From: Geothermovivens sp964644845
GTDB taxonomy: Bacteria > Zhuqueibacterota > Zhuqueibacteria > Oleimicrobiales > Geothermoviventaceae
Assembly: GCA_964644845.1 (NCBI GenBank)
Contig: CAZXXS010000006.1
Span: 1-62,369 of the forward strand
DNA: 62,369 nt
Direction: 5' to 3'
Program-made: the position numbers and the translations under genes
Shown: piece after piece, positions 52,723 through 62,266 of the stretch
How positions within the stretch are numbered: the first letter of the stretch is position 1
Layout: every line of letters begins with the position of its first letter
The notes under the pieces: model-generated
The model's input: the letters and a program-made list of their open reading frames with translations, nothing else
Databases searched by the model: none
Told to the model about the DNA's origin: nothing

Positions 52723-55581
52723 ATGGCGGACGTAAAGGACAAAATCGTGGTTCGCGGAGCACGCGAACACAATCTCAAGAACATCGACGTGGAGATTCCG
52801 CGCGATCGGTTTGTTGTGATTACCGGTCTTTCGGGCTCCGGCAAGTCGTCCCTGGCGTTCGACACGATCTACGCGGAGGGTCAACGTCGTTACGTGGAAT
52901 CCCTGTCTGCCTACGCCCGCCAATTCCTGGGTTTGATGGAAAAACCTGACGTCGACTACATCGAAGGGCTTTCACCGGCCATCTCCATCCAGCAGCGCAC
53001 GGTTTCCAAGAATCCTCGCTCCACAGTCGGGACCGTAACCGAGATCTACGACTACCTTCGGCTCCTGTTTGCCCGCATCGGCACACCTTACTGCTACAAA
53101 TGCGGCAAGAAGCTGGAGAAGCAAACTGTCGAACAAATTGTGGATTCCGTTTTGGCGCTACCCGAGGGGACACGGGTGCAGATCTTGGCCCCCGTGGTGC
53201 GCGGCCGAAAGGGCGAGTACCGGGAAATCTTCGAAGAGGCTCGCCGCGACGGCTTTGTGCGCGTGCGCGTGGACGGCCAGACCCTGGACCTGGATTCCGA
53301 AATTCAGCTCGACAAGAACAAGAAGCACAACATCGAAATCGTTGTCGACCGCATCGTGGTAACGCCAAAGGTGCAGCGGCGGCTTGCGGATTCCATCGAA
53401 ACAGCTCTGAATCTTGCCTCGGGGCTGGTCGTCGTGGACGTGGTTGGCGAGAAAGAGCTTTTGTTCAGTGAACACTACGCTTGCGTGGACTGCGGCATTT
53501 CGTACGAAGAGATCGAACCGCGTTTGTTCTCGTTCAACAGCCCTTACGGCGCCTGCCGCACGTGTAACGGTCTCGGCACACGAATGGTCGTAGACCCCGA
53601 GCTGGTTGTGCCTAACCCGAAGCTCACCCTTCGGCAGGGAGCCCTGGCCCCCTGGGGTGAAGTGCGCGATGGCTGGTACGCTACACTGCTTAAGGGTGTA
53701 GCAGAGCACTACGGCTTCAGTCTGGACACGCCGTGGGAAAAACTGCCAGAAGGAATCCGTCACGTGTTGCTTTACGGCAGCGGCGACGAAGAAATCGAAT
53801 TTCGCTACGCCAGCCGCGAAGGCCGAAGCAAGGGCACGTGGGTCAACCGCTTTGAAGGCGTCATTCCCAACCTGGAGCGTCGTTACCACGCCACCGATTC
53901 GGCTTCTGTACGCGAGTGGGTCGAAGGATTCATGAGGGCCGTGCCGTGCCCAGACTGCGGAGGTGCCCGTTTGCGTCCAGAGGCTCTGGCCGTCAAGATC
54001 GACGGGCACAACATTTGGGACGTGACGCGGAAGTCTGTGCGTGAGGCACTGCAGTTCTTCGAGCAGTTGCAGCTTACCGAACGCCAGAAACTCATCGCTC
54101 ACCAAATACTGAAGGAAATTCGCGAGCGGCTGCAATTCTTGCTTAACGTTGGGGTCGATTACCTCACGCTCGACCGGGCTGCCGCCACCCTCTCCGGCGG
54201 CGAATCGCAACGCATCCGATTGGCTACCCAGATTGGTTCACAACTCGTTGGTGTGCTGTACGTCCTGGATGAACCGTCAATTGGTCTCCACCAGAGGGAC
54301 AACCACCGGCTGATCGACACCCTGTGCCACTTGCGCGATCTTGGCAACACGGTGCTCGTGGTGGAGCACGACCGTGAAACCATCGAGCGTGCCGACTACG
54401 TGGTAGATCTCGGCCCCGGCGCTGGAGAAAACGGCGGCTACGTGGTGGCCACGGGAGCCCCGGCTGAGATTGCTGCCAACCCAAAATCGCTGACCGGGCA
54501 GTACCTGGCCGGATTGAAGAGCATTCCGGTTCCGACCAAACGCCGAAGAGGAAACGGCAAAACGCTGACGATTTTTGGGGCCCGCGGCAACAACCTCAAG
54601 TCCATCGACGTCCGTTTTCCTCTGGGCACATTTATCTGTGTTACCGGCGTCTCCGGCTCGGGGAAGAGCACCCTGGTCGACGAAACGTTGTACCCAATCC
54701 TGGCGAGAGCCATTTACCGTGGCAAAGAACAGCCGCTGCCTTACGAACGCGTCGAGGGTCTGGAGCACATCGACAAGGTCATCAACATCGATCAAAGCCC
54801 GATTGGCCGCACCCCACGCTCTAACCCGGCGACGTACACCGGGCTGTTCACGTACATTCGGGACCTGTTCGCAAAGCTGCCCGAAGCCAAAATCCGCGGC
54901 TACAAGCCCGGCCGTTTCAGCTTCAATGTGAAGGGCGGTCGGTGCGAAGCCTGTCAGGGCGACGGAATCATCAAGATCGAAATGCACTTCCTCCCGGACG
55001 TGTACGTCACCTGCGAGGTGTGCAAAGGCAAGCGCTACAACCGCGAAACACTGGAGATCAAGTACAAAGGCAAATCGATTGCAGACGTGCTGGAAATGAC
55101 GGTGTCCCAGGCGCTTGAGTTCTTTGAGAACATTCCACCGATCAAACGCAAGTTGCAAACGTTGTACGATGTTGGCCTTGGCTACATCCGTCTTGGACAA
55201 CAAGCCACCACCCTTTCCGGCGGCGAGGCCCAGCGTGTCAAACTGGCCACCGAGCTCAGCAAAGTCAGCACGGGCCGAACCCTGTACATCCTGGACGAGC
55301 CAACCACAGGCCTGCATTTTGAGGACATCAAGATGCTGCTCGACGTCCTGAACCGCCTCGTCGACAAAGGGAACACCGTCGTGGTCATCGAGCACCACAT
55401 GGACGTGATCAAAACGGCGGATTACATCATCGACCTGGGACCAGAAGGCGGCGACGATGGCGGTTACGTGGTGGCAACGGGCACGCCGGAAGAAGTGGCG
55501 CGGAATCCGCGGTCTTACACCGGACAGTTCCTGCAAAGGGAATTGGGACTCCAGGAGACGGCTTTGGAGGCCGCATCCTAA
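52723..55581 (+). CDS. uvrA: UvrABC excinuclease subunit A
   Basis: The 952-residue protein has the full UvrA design. First ATPase: 'GLSGSGKSSLAFDTIYAEGQRRY' at about 35. First zinc finger: Cys-x2-Cys pairs 'CVDCG' and 'CRTC' around 254-281. First ABC signature: 'LSGGESQRIRL'. Second ATPase: 'GVSGSGKSTL' near 645. Second zinc finger: 'CEACQGDG' and 'CEVCKGKRY'. Second signature: 'LSGGEAQRVKLA', with D-loop 'LDEPTTGLH'. It recognises damaged DNA with UvrB in nucleotide-excision repair. Length is normal. Ribosome site upstream is weak (ACGGCAACAG). Confidence 0.98.
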   Translation: MADVKDKIVVRGAREHNLKNIDVEIPRDRFVVITGLSGSGKSSLAFDTIYAEGQRRYVESLSAYARQFLGLMEKPDVDYIEGLSPAISIQQRTVSKNPRSTVGTVTEIYDYLRLLFARIGTPYCYKCGKKLEKQTVEQIVDSVLALPEGTRVQILAPVVRGRKGEYREIFEEARRDGFVRVRVDGQTLDLDSEIQLDKNKKHNIEIVVDRIVVTPKVQRRLADSIETALNLASGLVVVDVVGEKELLFSEHYACVDCGISYEEIEPRLFSFNSPYGACRTCNGLGTRMVVDPELVVPNPKLTLRQGALAPWGEVRDGWYATLLKGVAEHYGFSLDTPWEKLPEGIRHVLLYGSGDEEIEFRYASREGRSKGTWVNRFEGVIPNLERRYHATDSASVREWVEGFMRAVPCPDCGGARLRPEALAVKIDGHNIWDVTRKSVREALQFFEQLQLTERQKLIAHQILKEIRERLQFLLNVGVDYLTLDRAAATLSGGESQRIRLATQIGSQLVGVLYVLDEPSIGLHQRDNHRLIDTLCHLRDLGNTVLVVEHDRETIERADYVVDLGPGAGENGGYVVATGAPAEIAANPKSLTGQYLAGLKSIPVPTKRRRGNGKTLTIFGARGNNLKSIDVRFPLGTFICVTGVSGSGKSTLVDETLYPILARAIYRGKEQPLPYERVEGLEHIDKVINIDQSPIGRTPRSNPATYTGLFTYIRDLFAKLPEAKIRGYKPGRFSFNVKGGRCEACQGDGIIKIEMHFLPDVYVTCEVCKGKRYNRETLEIKYKGKSIADVLEMTVSQALEFFENIPPIKRKLQTLYDVGLGYIRLGQQATTLSGGEAQRVKLATELSKVSTGRTLYILDEPTTGLHFEDIKMLLDVLNRLVDKGNTVVVIEHHMDVIKTADYIIDLGPEGGDDGGYVVATGTPEEVARNPRSYTGQFLQRELGLQETALEAAS

Positions 55582-56264
55582 TCCTGCCACGTTCGGGTCT
55601 GTTCGCTTCCCCGTTCGTTCCGCAAACGGCCCCTGGGGCCCCAAAAGGGGGAGTACTGCTCCTGCGCCTCACCCGGCAGAGGCAGTAGAGGAAAGCTTCA
55701 CCTCGAATTCGCCCAGATTTTGAACGGCCAGGCCGTGTCCCAGCGGTTACCGCACTTCTCTCTTCCACCACTGTGCGCTGCCGTCCACAAGAGAAGTGCC
55801 GGATCCAACCCCGGCCTGTCTGGCGAATCGATTCCCCGAACGTCTCGAGAACTGACTTCCGCCGTCGGAAACAGCTCTTTGGTGACGTCGCGTCGACAAG
55901 CTGTGCGCAACCAGAAGAAACGGCTTCAGTGCAACTGGCTAAGGCCACTGTTGCCGTGCGGACCAAAGGGAGTTCGTCCAAACGCAAGACATTTGGGAAC
56001 CGCGTGGTCGCGTGTCTGTCCACTCTCAGTCGTGCCGTCCAGCACGACCGCATCATCTGAAGTCCGGACGAGTGCTGCGTGAACGCCCAGTCTGTAGTGC
56101 CCGGGCAAGCCGTACGTGGTTCCCTTCATCTGCCGACGCCGGGAGTGCGCCTGCACGTCCACGCCCGCTCCCCTCAGCCACAGGTGTTCCAAAGAGAAAA
56201 GCCTCCGCTTGCACCCCGCCTGCTTTGGATCCGAATTTCGCTACGAATCCCCTGAAAGAAAAAC
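55582..56264. other. Intergenic region, nothing identifiable
   Basis: About 680 bp between uvrA and the second ECF operon. A G/C run (near 55628-55650, 'GGCCCCTGGGGCC') could be a terminator stem but lacks a T-run. No frame is convincing. Confidence 0.45.
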
Positions 56265-56290
56265 TGTAACGTAAGCCGTCAACGCGTGTT
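56265..56290 (+). promoter_or_regulatory. Candidate ECF-sigma promoter (TGTAAC box)
   Basis: TGTAAC (56265-56270) is followed after 14 nt by CGTGTT (56285-56290), about 45 nt before the sigma start. The same TGTAAC hexamer precedes the first ECF operon. Confidence 0.3.
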
Positions 56291-56334
56291 TACCTTTTGG
56301 ACGGCAGACAGAAAGGCAGCAAAGGAGCAGCATC

Positions 56335-56880
56335 TTGCCGGTGTCCGATGCCGAATTGATCACGCGTTTCCGTTCTGGCGATGACCTGGCCTACGTGTTG
56401 CTTTACAACCGCTACAAACGCCAGGTTGTCGCATTCTGCCGGGGCTACGTGGGAGGCGACGAAGCGGAAGACCTGGCGCACGACGTGTTTCTGCGGATCT
56501 ACCGGCGTCGAGGAACGCTGCAAGACGGCAATTTCCGAGCGCTGCTCTTCAAGACCGCCCGCAATCTGTGTCTTAATGCTTTGCGGTCCAAAAGCCAACA
56601 CCTGCAACTGGAGGCATTCCCGGAACAGCCCAACTCCGATCCGGAAACGGATTTTGCTACCCGGAACCTGCTTGCTTATCTTCTGGCCCGTCTCACTTCG
56701 GAAGAGCGCGAGCTCCTTTTGCTGCGCGAAGCCGCAGGCTTCTCTTACCAAGAGCTGGGCGACTTCCTCGGAAAAAAGCCCGGCACCGTACGTGTACAGC
56801 TTTACCGGATCCGTGACAAACTGCGCACAGCACTTGTGCAACTGAAGCAACAGGAGCAGAAAAGTGGCCAAGAACTGTGA
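56335..56880 (+). CDS. ECF-type RNA polymerase sigma factor
   Basis: The 181-residue protein starts at TTG 56335 with AAGGAG 7-8 nt upstream. Region 2: 'LYNRYKRQVVAFCRGYVGGDEAEDLAHDVFLRIYR...FRALLFKTARNLCLNALRSK'. Region 4: 'LTSEERELLLLREAAGFSYQELGDFLGKKPGTVRVQLYRIRDKLRTAL'. Like its counterpart at 22497 it heads an operon with a zinc-finger anti-sigma, overlapping it by 17 bp. Confidence 0.9.
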   Translation: MPVSDAELITRFRSGDDLAYVLLYNRYKRQVVAFCRGYVGGDEAEDLAHDVFLRIYRRRGTLQDGNFRALLFKTARNLCLNALRSKSQHLQLEAFPEQPNSDPETDFATRNLLAYLLARLTSEERELLLLREAAGFSYQELGDFLGKKPGTVRVQLYRIRDKLRTALVQLKQQEQKSGQEL

Positions 56881-57298
56881 GGACATCCGGACTTTCATCT
56901 CGGCGCAGCTCGACGGAGAAATTACCGTTCGGGAACGCAACCTTGTGCTCGAACATCTCGTTTCCTGCCAACAGTGCCGCGAGTTTCTCAACGAAGTCGA
57001 AGAAGCCCGCGGGCTGCTGCGTTCGCTCCTTTTCCCGCACACGACAGAATCCCTCGACCTTCGTCTACTCGAGAGCCTCCGTGCCACGCAGACCAGGCAA
57101 GTGCGGTGGTGGAAACGCGGTCTGACTGTACCGCTTCCGGTGGCAGCCGCCGTGGTTCTGGCTCTCTTGACTGCGCTGCTCTGGGCCCTGGCTCCGGGTC
57201 GGTCACGGAACTTCGCTCCTGCCACGGAAGAGACGGCTGTGCGCACCGTCGTCATTCAGCCCCAGGACGTAAGCATGTTCACCCCATCGGCCATGTGA
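56864..57298 (+). CDS. Anti-sigma factor, zinc-finger type, one transmembrane helix
   Basis: The 144-residue product starts at GTG 56864 inside the sigma gene. Zinc motif: EHLVSCQQC (His-x3-Cys-x2-Cys, about 30-38). The transmembrane helix spans about 88-108 (PLPVAAAVVLALLTALLWAL). The extracytoplasmic tail is about 35 residues. Overlap with the sigma gene implies coupled synthesis. It probably sequesters the sigma until an envelope signal arrives. Confidence 0.87.
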   Translation: MAKNCEDIRTFISAQLDGEITVRERNLVLEHLVSCQQCREFLNEVEEARGLLRSLLFPHTTESLDLRLLESLRATQTRQVRWWKRGLTVPLPVAAAVVLALLTALLWALAPGRSRNFAPATEETAVRTVVIQPQDVSMFTPSAM

Positions 57299-57349
57299 TC
57301 CGGACACGCTAACTGGGCTAACGGCACAAACCACAGGTTGGAGGGAAAG

Positions 57350-58441
57350 ATGTTGGAGAAGATCAGACGTTGCACCGCCCTGTGTCTGGGACTCGCCCTT
57401 TGGGGAATCCTCGCCCTTGAAGCAGACTCCAAGCAAGTGGACGGCCAATCCCAACTCCACTACCAGGTGGTTCTCGTCAACGAACCGGATTCAACTGTGC
57501 GAAACGAAGGGGGCGGACCCGTTGCGCCAAGCGGCATTTTCCACAGTTCCGGCTACGTGTTCGGCGAGCACTGCGAAGGCGTGGGAGGTGGTGGGACCGT
57601 GTGGCAGGACGTTCTGCTCCTCCCGTTCCGGGTCACAAAACCGTTGCCAGAGGATGTCAGGAAGCTGGTTCCGCGCATCGCTTACAACGCGACGTTTCAC
57701 GTTCGTCGCGAGACCGCTTCCGGGGTTCTCAAGCTGAGCGCGGTTGTTTCCCTGTACCGTTTCAGGCAGAAAAGTCAGCCCGGACTCCAGTACGAGGTCG
57801 CCGTTTTCGACACAACCTGCACGGTAGCCCCAGGCCATCCGGTACGGCTGCTGACCCTTCAGGACGGCTGTCCGAACCGTGTTGCTGTGTACGTTCGTCT
57901 AATCGAATCTACCGAGGCGCTCCGTACGGATTTCTCCCCTGACCTTCAGGAGCTTCTCCGCGGAATACAGCCAGCCCGCATCCCTGTGAACTTCTACCTC
58001 CGCTACGAACAGCGTGACTCGGTGTCGGGGCGTGTGGTGAGACTTTTGAGCACCAAACAAATCGGGTTTGAACCGGCCAAACCTTTTGTGTTTCGCTTTG
58101 CGAATCCAGTACCGCCGGAGCTGCAAGCTCACCCCGAGAGCTGGCCGGAGTACCGAATTGCTGGCTACTTGGTTCCTCTCAAACGCCGAGCCGATTCTCT
58201 CCACTGCGTCCTTCTGCTCCAGCAGGGTTTAGGCTACGGGGGGAGGATGAAAGTTTCCATGTTCACGCACAAACGGTTCACGCTCCCGAAAGGTGATCTT
58301 GTGCGGATCGTACTGCAATCACCCAAAATGTCCCTCCAAATCCCCCTTCCTGACCAACCGGGACAGTATGTCCGCATCCAGGCACGCGACGGATTCCTGA
58401 AAGGAATTCGCGAAGAGCTCTACGTTCGAGCGTACTTCTAA
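57350..58441 (+). CDS. Secreted protein of unknown function, third gene of the sigma operon
   Basis: The 363-residue protein starts at ATG 57350 behind GGAGGG. The signal peptide ends LALEADSKQ. I do not recognise a family. It is beta-rich, with 'LHYQVVLVNEPDSTV', 'LHCVLLLQQGLGYGGRMKVSMFTHKRFTLPKGDLVRI' and a few Cys (about residues 75 and 160). It is 51 nt after the anti-sigma gene and the last member of that operon, so it is a likely target of the sigma. Unlike the first operon's third gene it has no TonB-C domain. Confidence 0.6.
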   Translation: MLEKIRRCTALCLGLALWGILALEADSKQVDGQSQLHYQVVLVNEPDSTVRNEGGGPVAPSGIFHSSGYVFGEHCEGVGGGGTVWQDVLLLPFRVTKPLPEDVRKLVPRIAYNATFHVRRETASGVLKLSAVVSLYRFRQKSQPGLQYEVAVFDTTCTVAPGHPVRLLTLQDGCPNRVAVYVRLIESTEALRTDFSPDLQELLRGIQPARIPVNFYLRYEQRDSVSGRVVRLLSTKQIGFEPAKPFVFRFANPVPPELQAHPESWPEYRIAGYLVPLKRRADSLHCVLLLQQGLGYGGRMKVSMFTHKRFTLPKGDLVRIVLQSPKMSLQIPLPDQPGQYVRIQARDGFLKGIREELYVRAYF

Positions 58442-59065
58442 GGCAACACACGCAGCACGCAGGCGCCATTTGTTTTCGCCGATGGCTCGAAACTGGTCTG
58501 GTTGAGACTCTTCCCCACGACTTCAGCTCGCCGTGGAGTGGTGGTCCTCGCCCGGCACGTCACCTCCAGATCAGTGAAACAGACACTGCTTCTGGCAAAG
58601 ACTCTACACCCCGAGCCTCCACGGTGCCCCCACCCAGAACGCGCGCGAGCCCGTAACAGAAAACTTTTCCCCAACGCACCAGGCGACGAAATTCGTCAGC
58701 CCACGGCTCAGTCGAGCAAGTACTGGCGTGCGGGAAAACTTCGGTCGCTACAAAAAACTGGAGTTCGCCCAGAGATGTGCAGGTCGACGTAGCAGATAGC
58801 GATTGGCACCGGGCTCAAGCTGTGCCCAACAGCCTGACTCCTTACCTGCACGGTCCGCCGACCTCCTGCGAGCAGAAGTGGAAAGCCGGAAACTCCGGTC
58901 TGTCCCAAACCGGCGGGGGAATGGAAATCCCCGGCTAAAACACGGGGTGGTCTTTGAGTTCCTGCCTTGGCGTGAAAACGCTTTCACGAGCAGGACTCGG
59001 GCTGCTCTGAGGTGTCCGAAAGTTACCCGGGGAACGCGGAGGAATCTGTGCCTGCAAAAAAACAC
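58442..59065. other. Intergenic region before the Rrf2-cydAB operon
   Basis: About 620 bp with no supported frame. The segment near 58860-58940 has G/C-rich self-complementary pieces ('CCGGAAACTCCGG', 'GGGGAATGGAAATCCCC') that could form an RNA structure, but it matches no riboswitch I can recognise. Confidence 0.4.
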
Positions 59066-59094
59066 TTGACACAAATTTGTGACTTTCTTATAAT
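59066..59094 (+). promoter_or_regulatory. Full-consensus sigma-70 promoter with embedded operator
   Basis: TTGACA (59066-59071) and TATAAT (59089-59094) are both perfect, with a 17-nt spacer. CACAAATTTGTG (59070-59081), a perfect 12-bp palindrome, overlaps the -35 box and spacer. It is a probable site for the Rrf2 repressor encoded 76 nt downstream. Confidence 0.8.
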
Positions 59095-59169
59095 GAGACC
59101 AAAGAGGTAGCATTAGTACCGAAGCCATTCGGTTCGAGACAGCACGCTTCCCAAACCGCCATTTTTCAG

Positions 59170-59616
59170 ATGATTGCCATCAATCGCGAAACCGACTACG
59201 CCTGTCGCGTGATTTTGCATTTGGCCATGCACCCGCCCGGCTACCGGACCACTGCTCGCGAAATCGCCGACCTCCAGCTCATCCCCCAGTCGCTAATCCG
59301 GCGCGTGGTTCGCCAGCTTTCCTCAGCACAACTTCTGCGGACAACCCGTGGCACGGGCGGTGGGATTGTGTTGGCCCGCGATCCGAGCAAGATCAGCCTT
59401 CTGGATGTCGTCGAAGCCATCGAGGGCCCTCTGGTTCTCAACGAATGCACAGTGGATCCCCATTTTTGCCCCCTCATGCGCACCTGTTCGATCCACGAGG
59501 CCTGGGTGCGCGCCAAAGCGGTCCTTGTTCAGCAGCTTCGCGACACCACATTCGACAAACTGGCCGATCGCGGCAGATTTCTTTCGGAGGGTAATCCTTC
59601 CAGAGTCGCGGTGTAA
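59170..59616 (+). CDS. Rrf2-family [2Fe-2S]-type transcriptional regulator
   Basis: The 148-residue protein starts at ATG 59170 (no clear ribosome site). N-terminal winged helix: 'INRETDYACRVILHLAMHPPG...REIADLQLIPQSLIRRVVRQLSSAQLLRTTRGTGGGIVLARDPSKISLLDVVEAIEGP'. The cluster loop has three Cys (93, 100, 106) in 'NECTVDPHFCPLMRTCSIHEAW', the pattern of IscR/NsrR-like sensors. The next gene, cydA, is 21 nt downstream, so it very likely controls the oxidase operon and its own promoter, in response to oxygen, NO or iron-sulfur status. Signal identity is inferred. Confidence 0.92.
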   Translation: MIAINRETDYACRVILHLAMHPPGYRTTAREIADLQLIPQSLIRRVVRQLSSAQLLRTTRGTGGGIVLARDPSKISLLDVVEAIEGPLVLNECTVDPHFCPLMRTCSIHEAWVRAKAVLVQQLRDTTFDKLADRGRFLSEGNPSRVAV

Positions 59617-59637
59617 ATAAACGAGGGAGGTGCAACA

Positions 59638-60975
59638 ATGAGCGCTGTAGCCCTGGCACGATGGCAGTTCGCCATCACCACCGTGTACCATTTCTTCTTC
59701 GTGCCGCTCACGCTCGGGCTCTCCATCTTCGTCGCCATCATGGAGACCATCTACGTCCTGAGCGGCAACGAAACCTACAAACGCATGGCGAAGTTCTGGG
59801 GTAAGCTCTTTCTCATCAATTTCGCCATGGGTGTCGTCACAGGCATTGTGCAGGAGTTTCAGTTCGGAATGAACTGGTCCCAGTACTCGCGCTTCGTGGG
59901 CGACATCTTTGGGGCTCCGCTGGCCATCGAGGCGCTTCTGGCGTTCTTCCTAGAATCCACGTTCCTGGGAATCTGGGTTTTCGGCTGGGATCGGCTCTCC
60001 AAGAAGGCACATGCCGCAGTGATCTGGCTGGTGGCCATTGGCTCAAACCTGTCGGCACTCTGGATCCTGATCGCCAACTCGTTCATGCAGGAGCCGGTCG
60101 GTTTCGTGCTGCGAAACGGACGGGCGGAAATGACCGACTTCCTGGCACTGATCACAAACGAGAACATCTGGGTCCAGTTTCCGCACGTGTTGACCGCTGG
60201 TCTGACCACGGCAGCATTTTTCATTCTTGGCATCAGCGCCTACCACCTGGTTCGCAAAGCGCACGTCGAGGTGTTTTCGCGTTCGTTCCAGATTGGCGCT
60301 GTCATTGGCTTTGTGGCGGTGATTCTGGTGATCGTGAACGGTCACGAACAGGCCAAACACATGGTGCGTACCCAGCCCATGAAAATGGCTTCGGCCGAAG
60401 CTCTCTGGAATACCGAAGATCCGGCCTCATTCTCCTTGCTCACCGTGGGCGACCTTTCCATGCGCCGCGAGGTATTCTCGATTCGTGTTCCACGCTTGCT
60501 CAGCCTGCTGGCTCACAACAAGTTCAGCGGGGCCGTGCGCGGCATCAACGACATCCAGGCTGAGTACGAGCAAAAATACGGCCCCGACAACTACGTTCCA
60601 CCCGTGATGATCACCTACTGGACCTTCCGGCTGATGGTGGGCGCAGGTTTCCTGATGCTGCTGATTGCCATCTACGGCGTGTACAAAGTCCTGGCCGAAA
60701 ACTACGACATCACACCTAAGGTTGGGAAATACCTGGTTTGGGGCATTGCGCTTCCGTACATTGGCAACAGCATGGGCTGGATTTTCACCGAGGTCGGCCG
60801 CCAGCCGTGGGTCGTTTTCGGTTTAATGAAGACCAAAGACGCCGTGTCCAACACCGTCGCGCCTGGCCTCGTGCTTCTGACCGTCGTGCTCTTCACTGTG
60901 GTTTACGGCGTCCTGATGGTGGCCGACGTGTTTCTGCTGAAGAAGTTCGCAAAACTCGGCCCAGAAGAAGCGTAA
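59638..60975 (+). CDS. cydA: Cytochrome bd ubiquinol oxidase subunit I
   Basis: The 445-residue membrane protein has heme ligands in the family positions: His18 (VYHFFF), His183 (FPHVLTAG) and Met333 (FRLMVG). Also conserved are Glu98 and Glu106 (LAIEALLAFFLEST) of the proton path and 'TEVGRQPW' (387-391). The quinol-binding loop between helices VI and VII is of the short type (about 240-315). It oxidises quinol and reduces O2 to water at low oxygen. The ribosome site is GGGAGGTG. It forms an operon with Rrf2 and cydB (59 nt gap). Confidence 0.96.
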   Translation: MSAVALARWQFAITTVYHFFFVPLTLGLSIFVAIMETIYVLSGNETYKRMAKFWGKLFLINFAMGVVTGIVQEFQFGMNWSQYSRFVGDIFGAPLAIEALLAFFLESTFLGIWVFGWDRLSKKAHAAVIWLVAIGSNLSALWILIANSFMQEPVGFVLRNGRAEMTDFLALITNENIWVQFPHVLTAGLTTAAFFILGISAYHLVRKAHVEVFSRSFQIGAVIGFVAVILVIVNGHEQAKHMVRTQPMKMASAEALWNTEDPASFSLLTVGDLSMRREVFSIRVPRLLSLLAHNKFSGAVRGINDIQAEYEQKYGPDNYVPPVMITYWTFRLMVGAGFLMLLIAIYGVYKVLAENYDITPKVGKYLVWGIALPYIGNSMGWIFTEVGRQPWVVFGLMKTKDAVSNTVAPGLVLLTVVLFTVVYGVLMVADVFLLKKFAKLGPEEA

Positions 60976-61034
60976 GTCGGACAAGACCCGCCGCTTTTTG
61001 AGAGCACACCAACCGGAAGCATGGAGGTGGAAAA

Positions 61035-62051
61035 ATGAATTTGAACATTCTCTGGTTCATCTTGATTGCAGTGCTCTACACCGGCTTCTTCCTGCTGGAA
61101 GGGTTTGATTACGGTGTGGGCATTCTCTTGCCGTTTGTCGGCAAGACCGACGCGGAGCGCCGTACCTTGATCAACACAATCGGTCCGTTTTGGGACGGCA
61201 ACGAGGTCTGGCTTTTGACAGCCGGTGGTGCGACCTTCGCCGCCTTCCCGAACTGGTACGCAACCATGTTCAGTGGTTTCTACTTGCCCCTCTTCTTGAT
61301 CTTGCTCGCGCTCATCGTTCGTGGCGTGGCTTTTGAGTTCCGCAGCAAACACGACGACCCCAGCTGGCGCAACCTCTGGGACTGGTGCATTTTTGTCGGC
61401 AGCCTCCTACCAGCGCTCCTTTTCGGCGTGGCTTTTGCCAACATCCTGAAAGGGGTCCCCATCGACGCGGACATGAACTACGTGGGCGGCTTCTTCAACT
61501 TGCTCAACCCCTACGCTTTACTCGGCGGTCTGGCGACACTGAGTCTCTTCACGTTGCACGGCGCTACGTTTTTGAGCCTGCGTACTACCGGCGAGCTACG
61601 CCAGAAAGTGAACGCCCTGATTGGCAAACTCTGGATCACCGCGCTGGTTATCGTGGTGCTCGAGGTCATTCTCACCTACACGCTGCCGCATGTTCGCGCC
61701 AAGGCTGGAGTCGTACCGGGTCCGGTGCCCATCGTCGCCGCTCTGGCGTTGCTCGTCGCCGGTCCGCTGGCCCAAAAGGGCAAAGACGGCTGGGCCTTCA
61801 TCATGAGCTCCGTCGCGGTAGTGTTTGTTTCAATCACGATCTTCCAGTTGCTCTACCCGAACGTCATGGTCTCCAGCCTTAATCCGGAATGGAGTCTGAC
61901 GATTTACAACGCCTCGTCCAGCCCGTACACGCTGAAGGTCATGACGATCGTGGCGGCCATCTTCACACCCATCGTGCTTGTCTACCAAGCCTGGACTTAC
62001 TACATCTTCGGCAAGCGGGTGACGGCCGAGCCGGAGAAACTGGTGTACTGA
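61035..62051 (+). CDS. cydB: Cytochrome bd ubiquinol oxidase subunit II
   Basis: The 338-residue protein has the CydB opening 'LWFILIAVLYTGFFLLEGFDYGVG', the 'GPFWDGNEVWLLTAGGATFAAFP' signature and eight or so membrane helices, e.g. 'LFTLHGATFLSLRT'. Partner of CydA in the oxidase. Start ATG 61035 has GGAGG 8 nt upstream. No cydX or cydDC is seen in the window. A terminator follows. Confidence 0.96.
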   Translation: MNLNILWFILIAVLYTGFFLLEGFDYGVGILLPFVGKTDAERRTLINTIGPFWDGNEVWLLTAGGATFAAFPNWYATMFSGFYLPLFLILLALIVRGVAFEFRSKHDDPSWRNLWDWCIFVGSLLPALLFGVAFANILKGVPIDADMNYVGGFFNLLNPYALLGGLATLSLFTLHGATFLSLRTTGELRQKVNALIGKLWITALVIVVLEVILTYTLPHVRAKAGVVPGPVPIVAALALLVAGPLAQKGKDGWAFIMSSVAVVFVSITIFQLLYPNVMVSSLNPEWSLTIYNASSSPYTLKVMTIVAAIFTPIVLVYQAWTYYIFGKRVTAEPEKLVY

Positions 62052-62231
62052 CACAGTAACGCAACCCGGCGTCGACCAAACCGGTGCTTTCTTGGGTTTA
62101 CACAGATTTTCGCTGGCCAGGTCGAAAACTTTCTCGGGTATCCGCGGGACGGCGTTCGGGCGACGAGGTGAGGGGTGGTGAACGCTCCGTCTCCGCCGGT
62201 CACCAACAGCACAAGGGGGGTAACCACGAGA

Positions 62232-62266
62232 CCGGGTCTCCGCTTTGCGCGGGGCCCGGCCTTTTT
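62232..62266 (+). terminator. Rho-independent terminator of the Rrf2-cydAB operon
   Basis: CCGGGTCTCCGC and its complement GCGCGGGGCCCGG form a strong stem at 62232-62259 with a short loop, followed by TTTTT at 62262-62266. Confidence 0.8.

Noticed and set aside
54277..55644. 455-residue minus-strand frame
   Set aside because: Antisense to uvrA; high GC makes long shadow frames likely. No known motif.
58442..59065. Riboswitch or structured RNA upstream of Rrf2-cydAB
   Set aside because: Some self-complementary G/C pieces exist, but no known riboswitch core (cobalamin, Moco, c-di-GMP) can be matched by eye.
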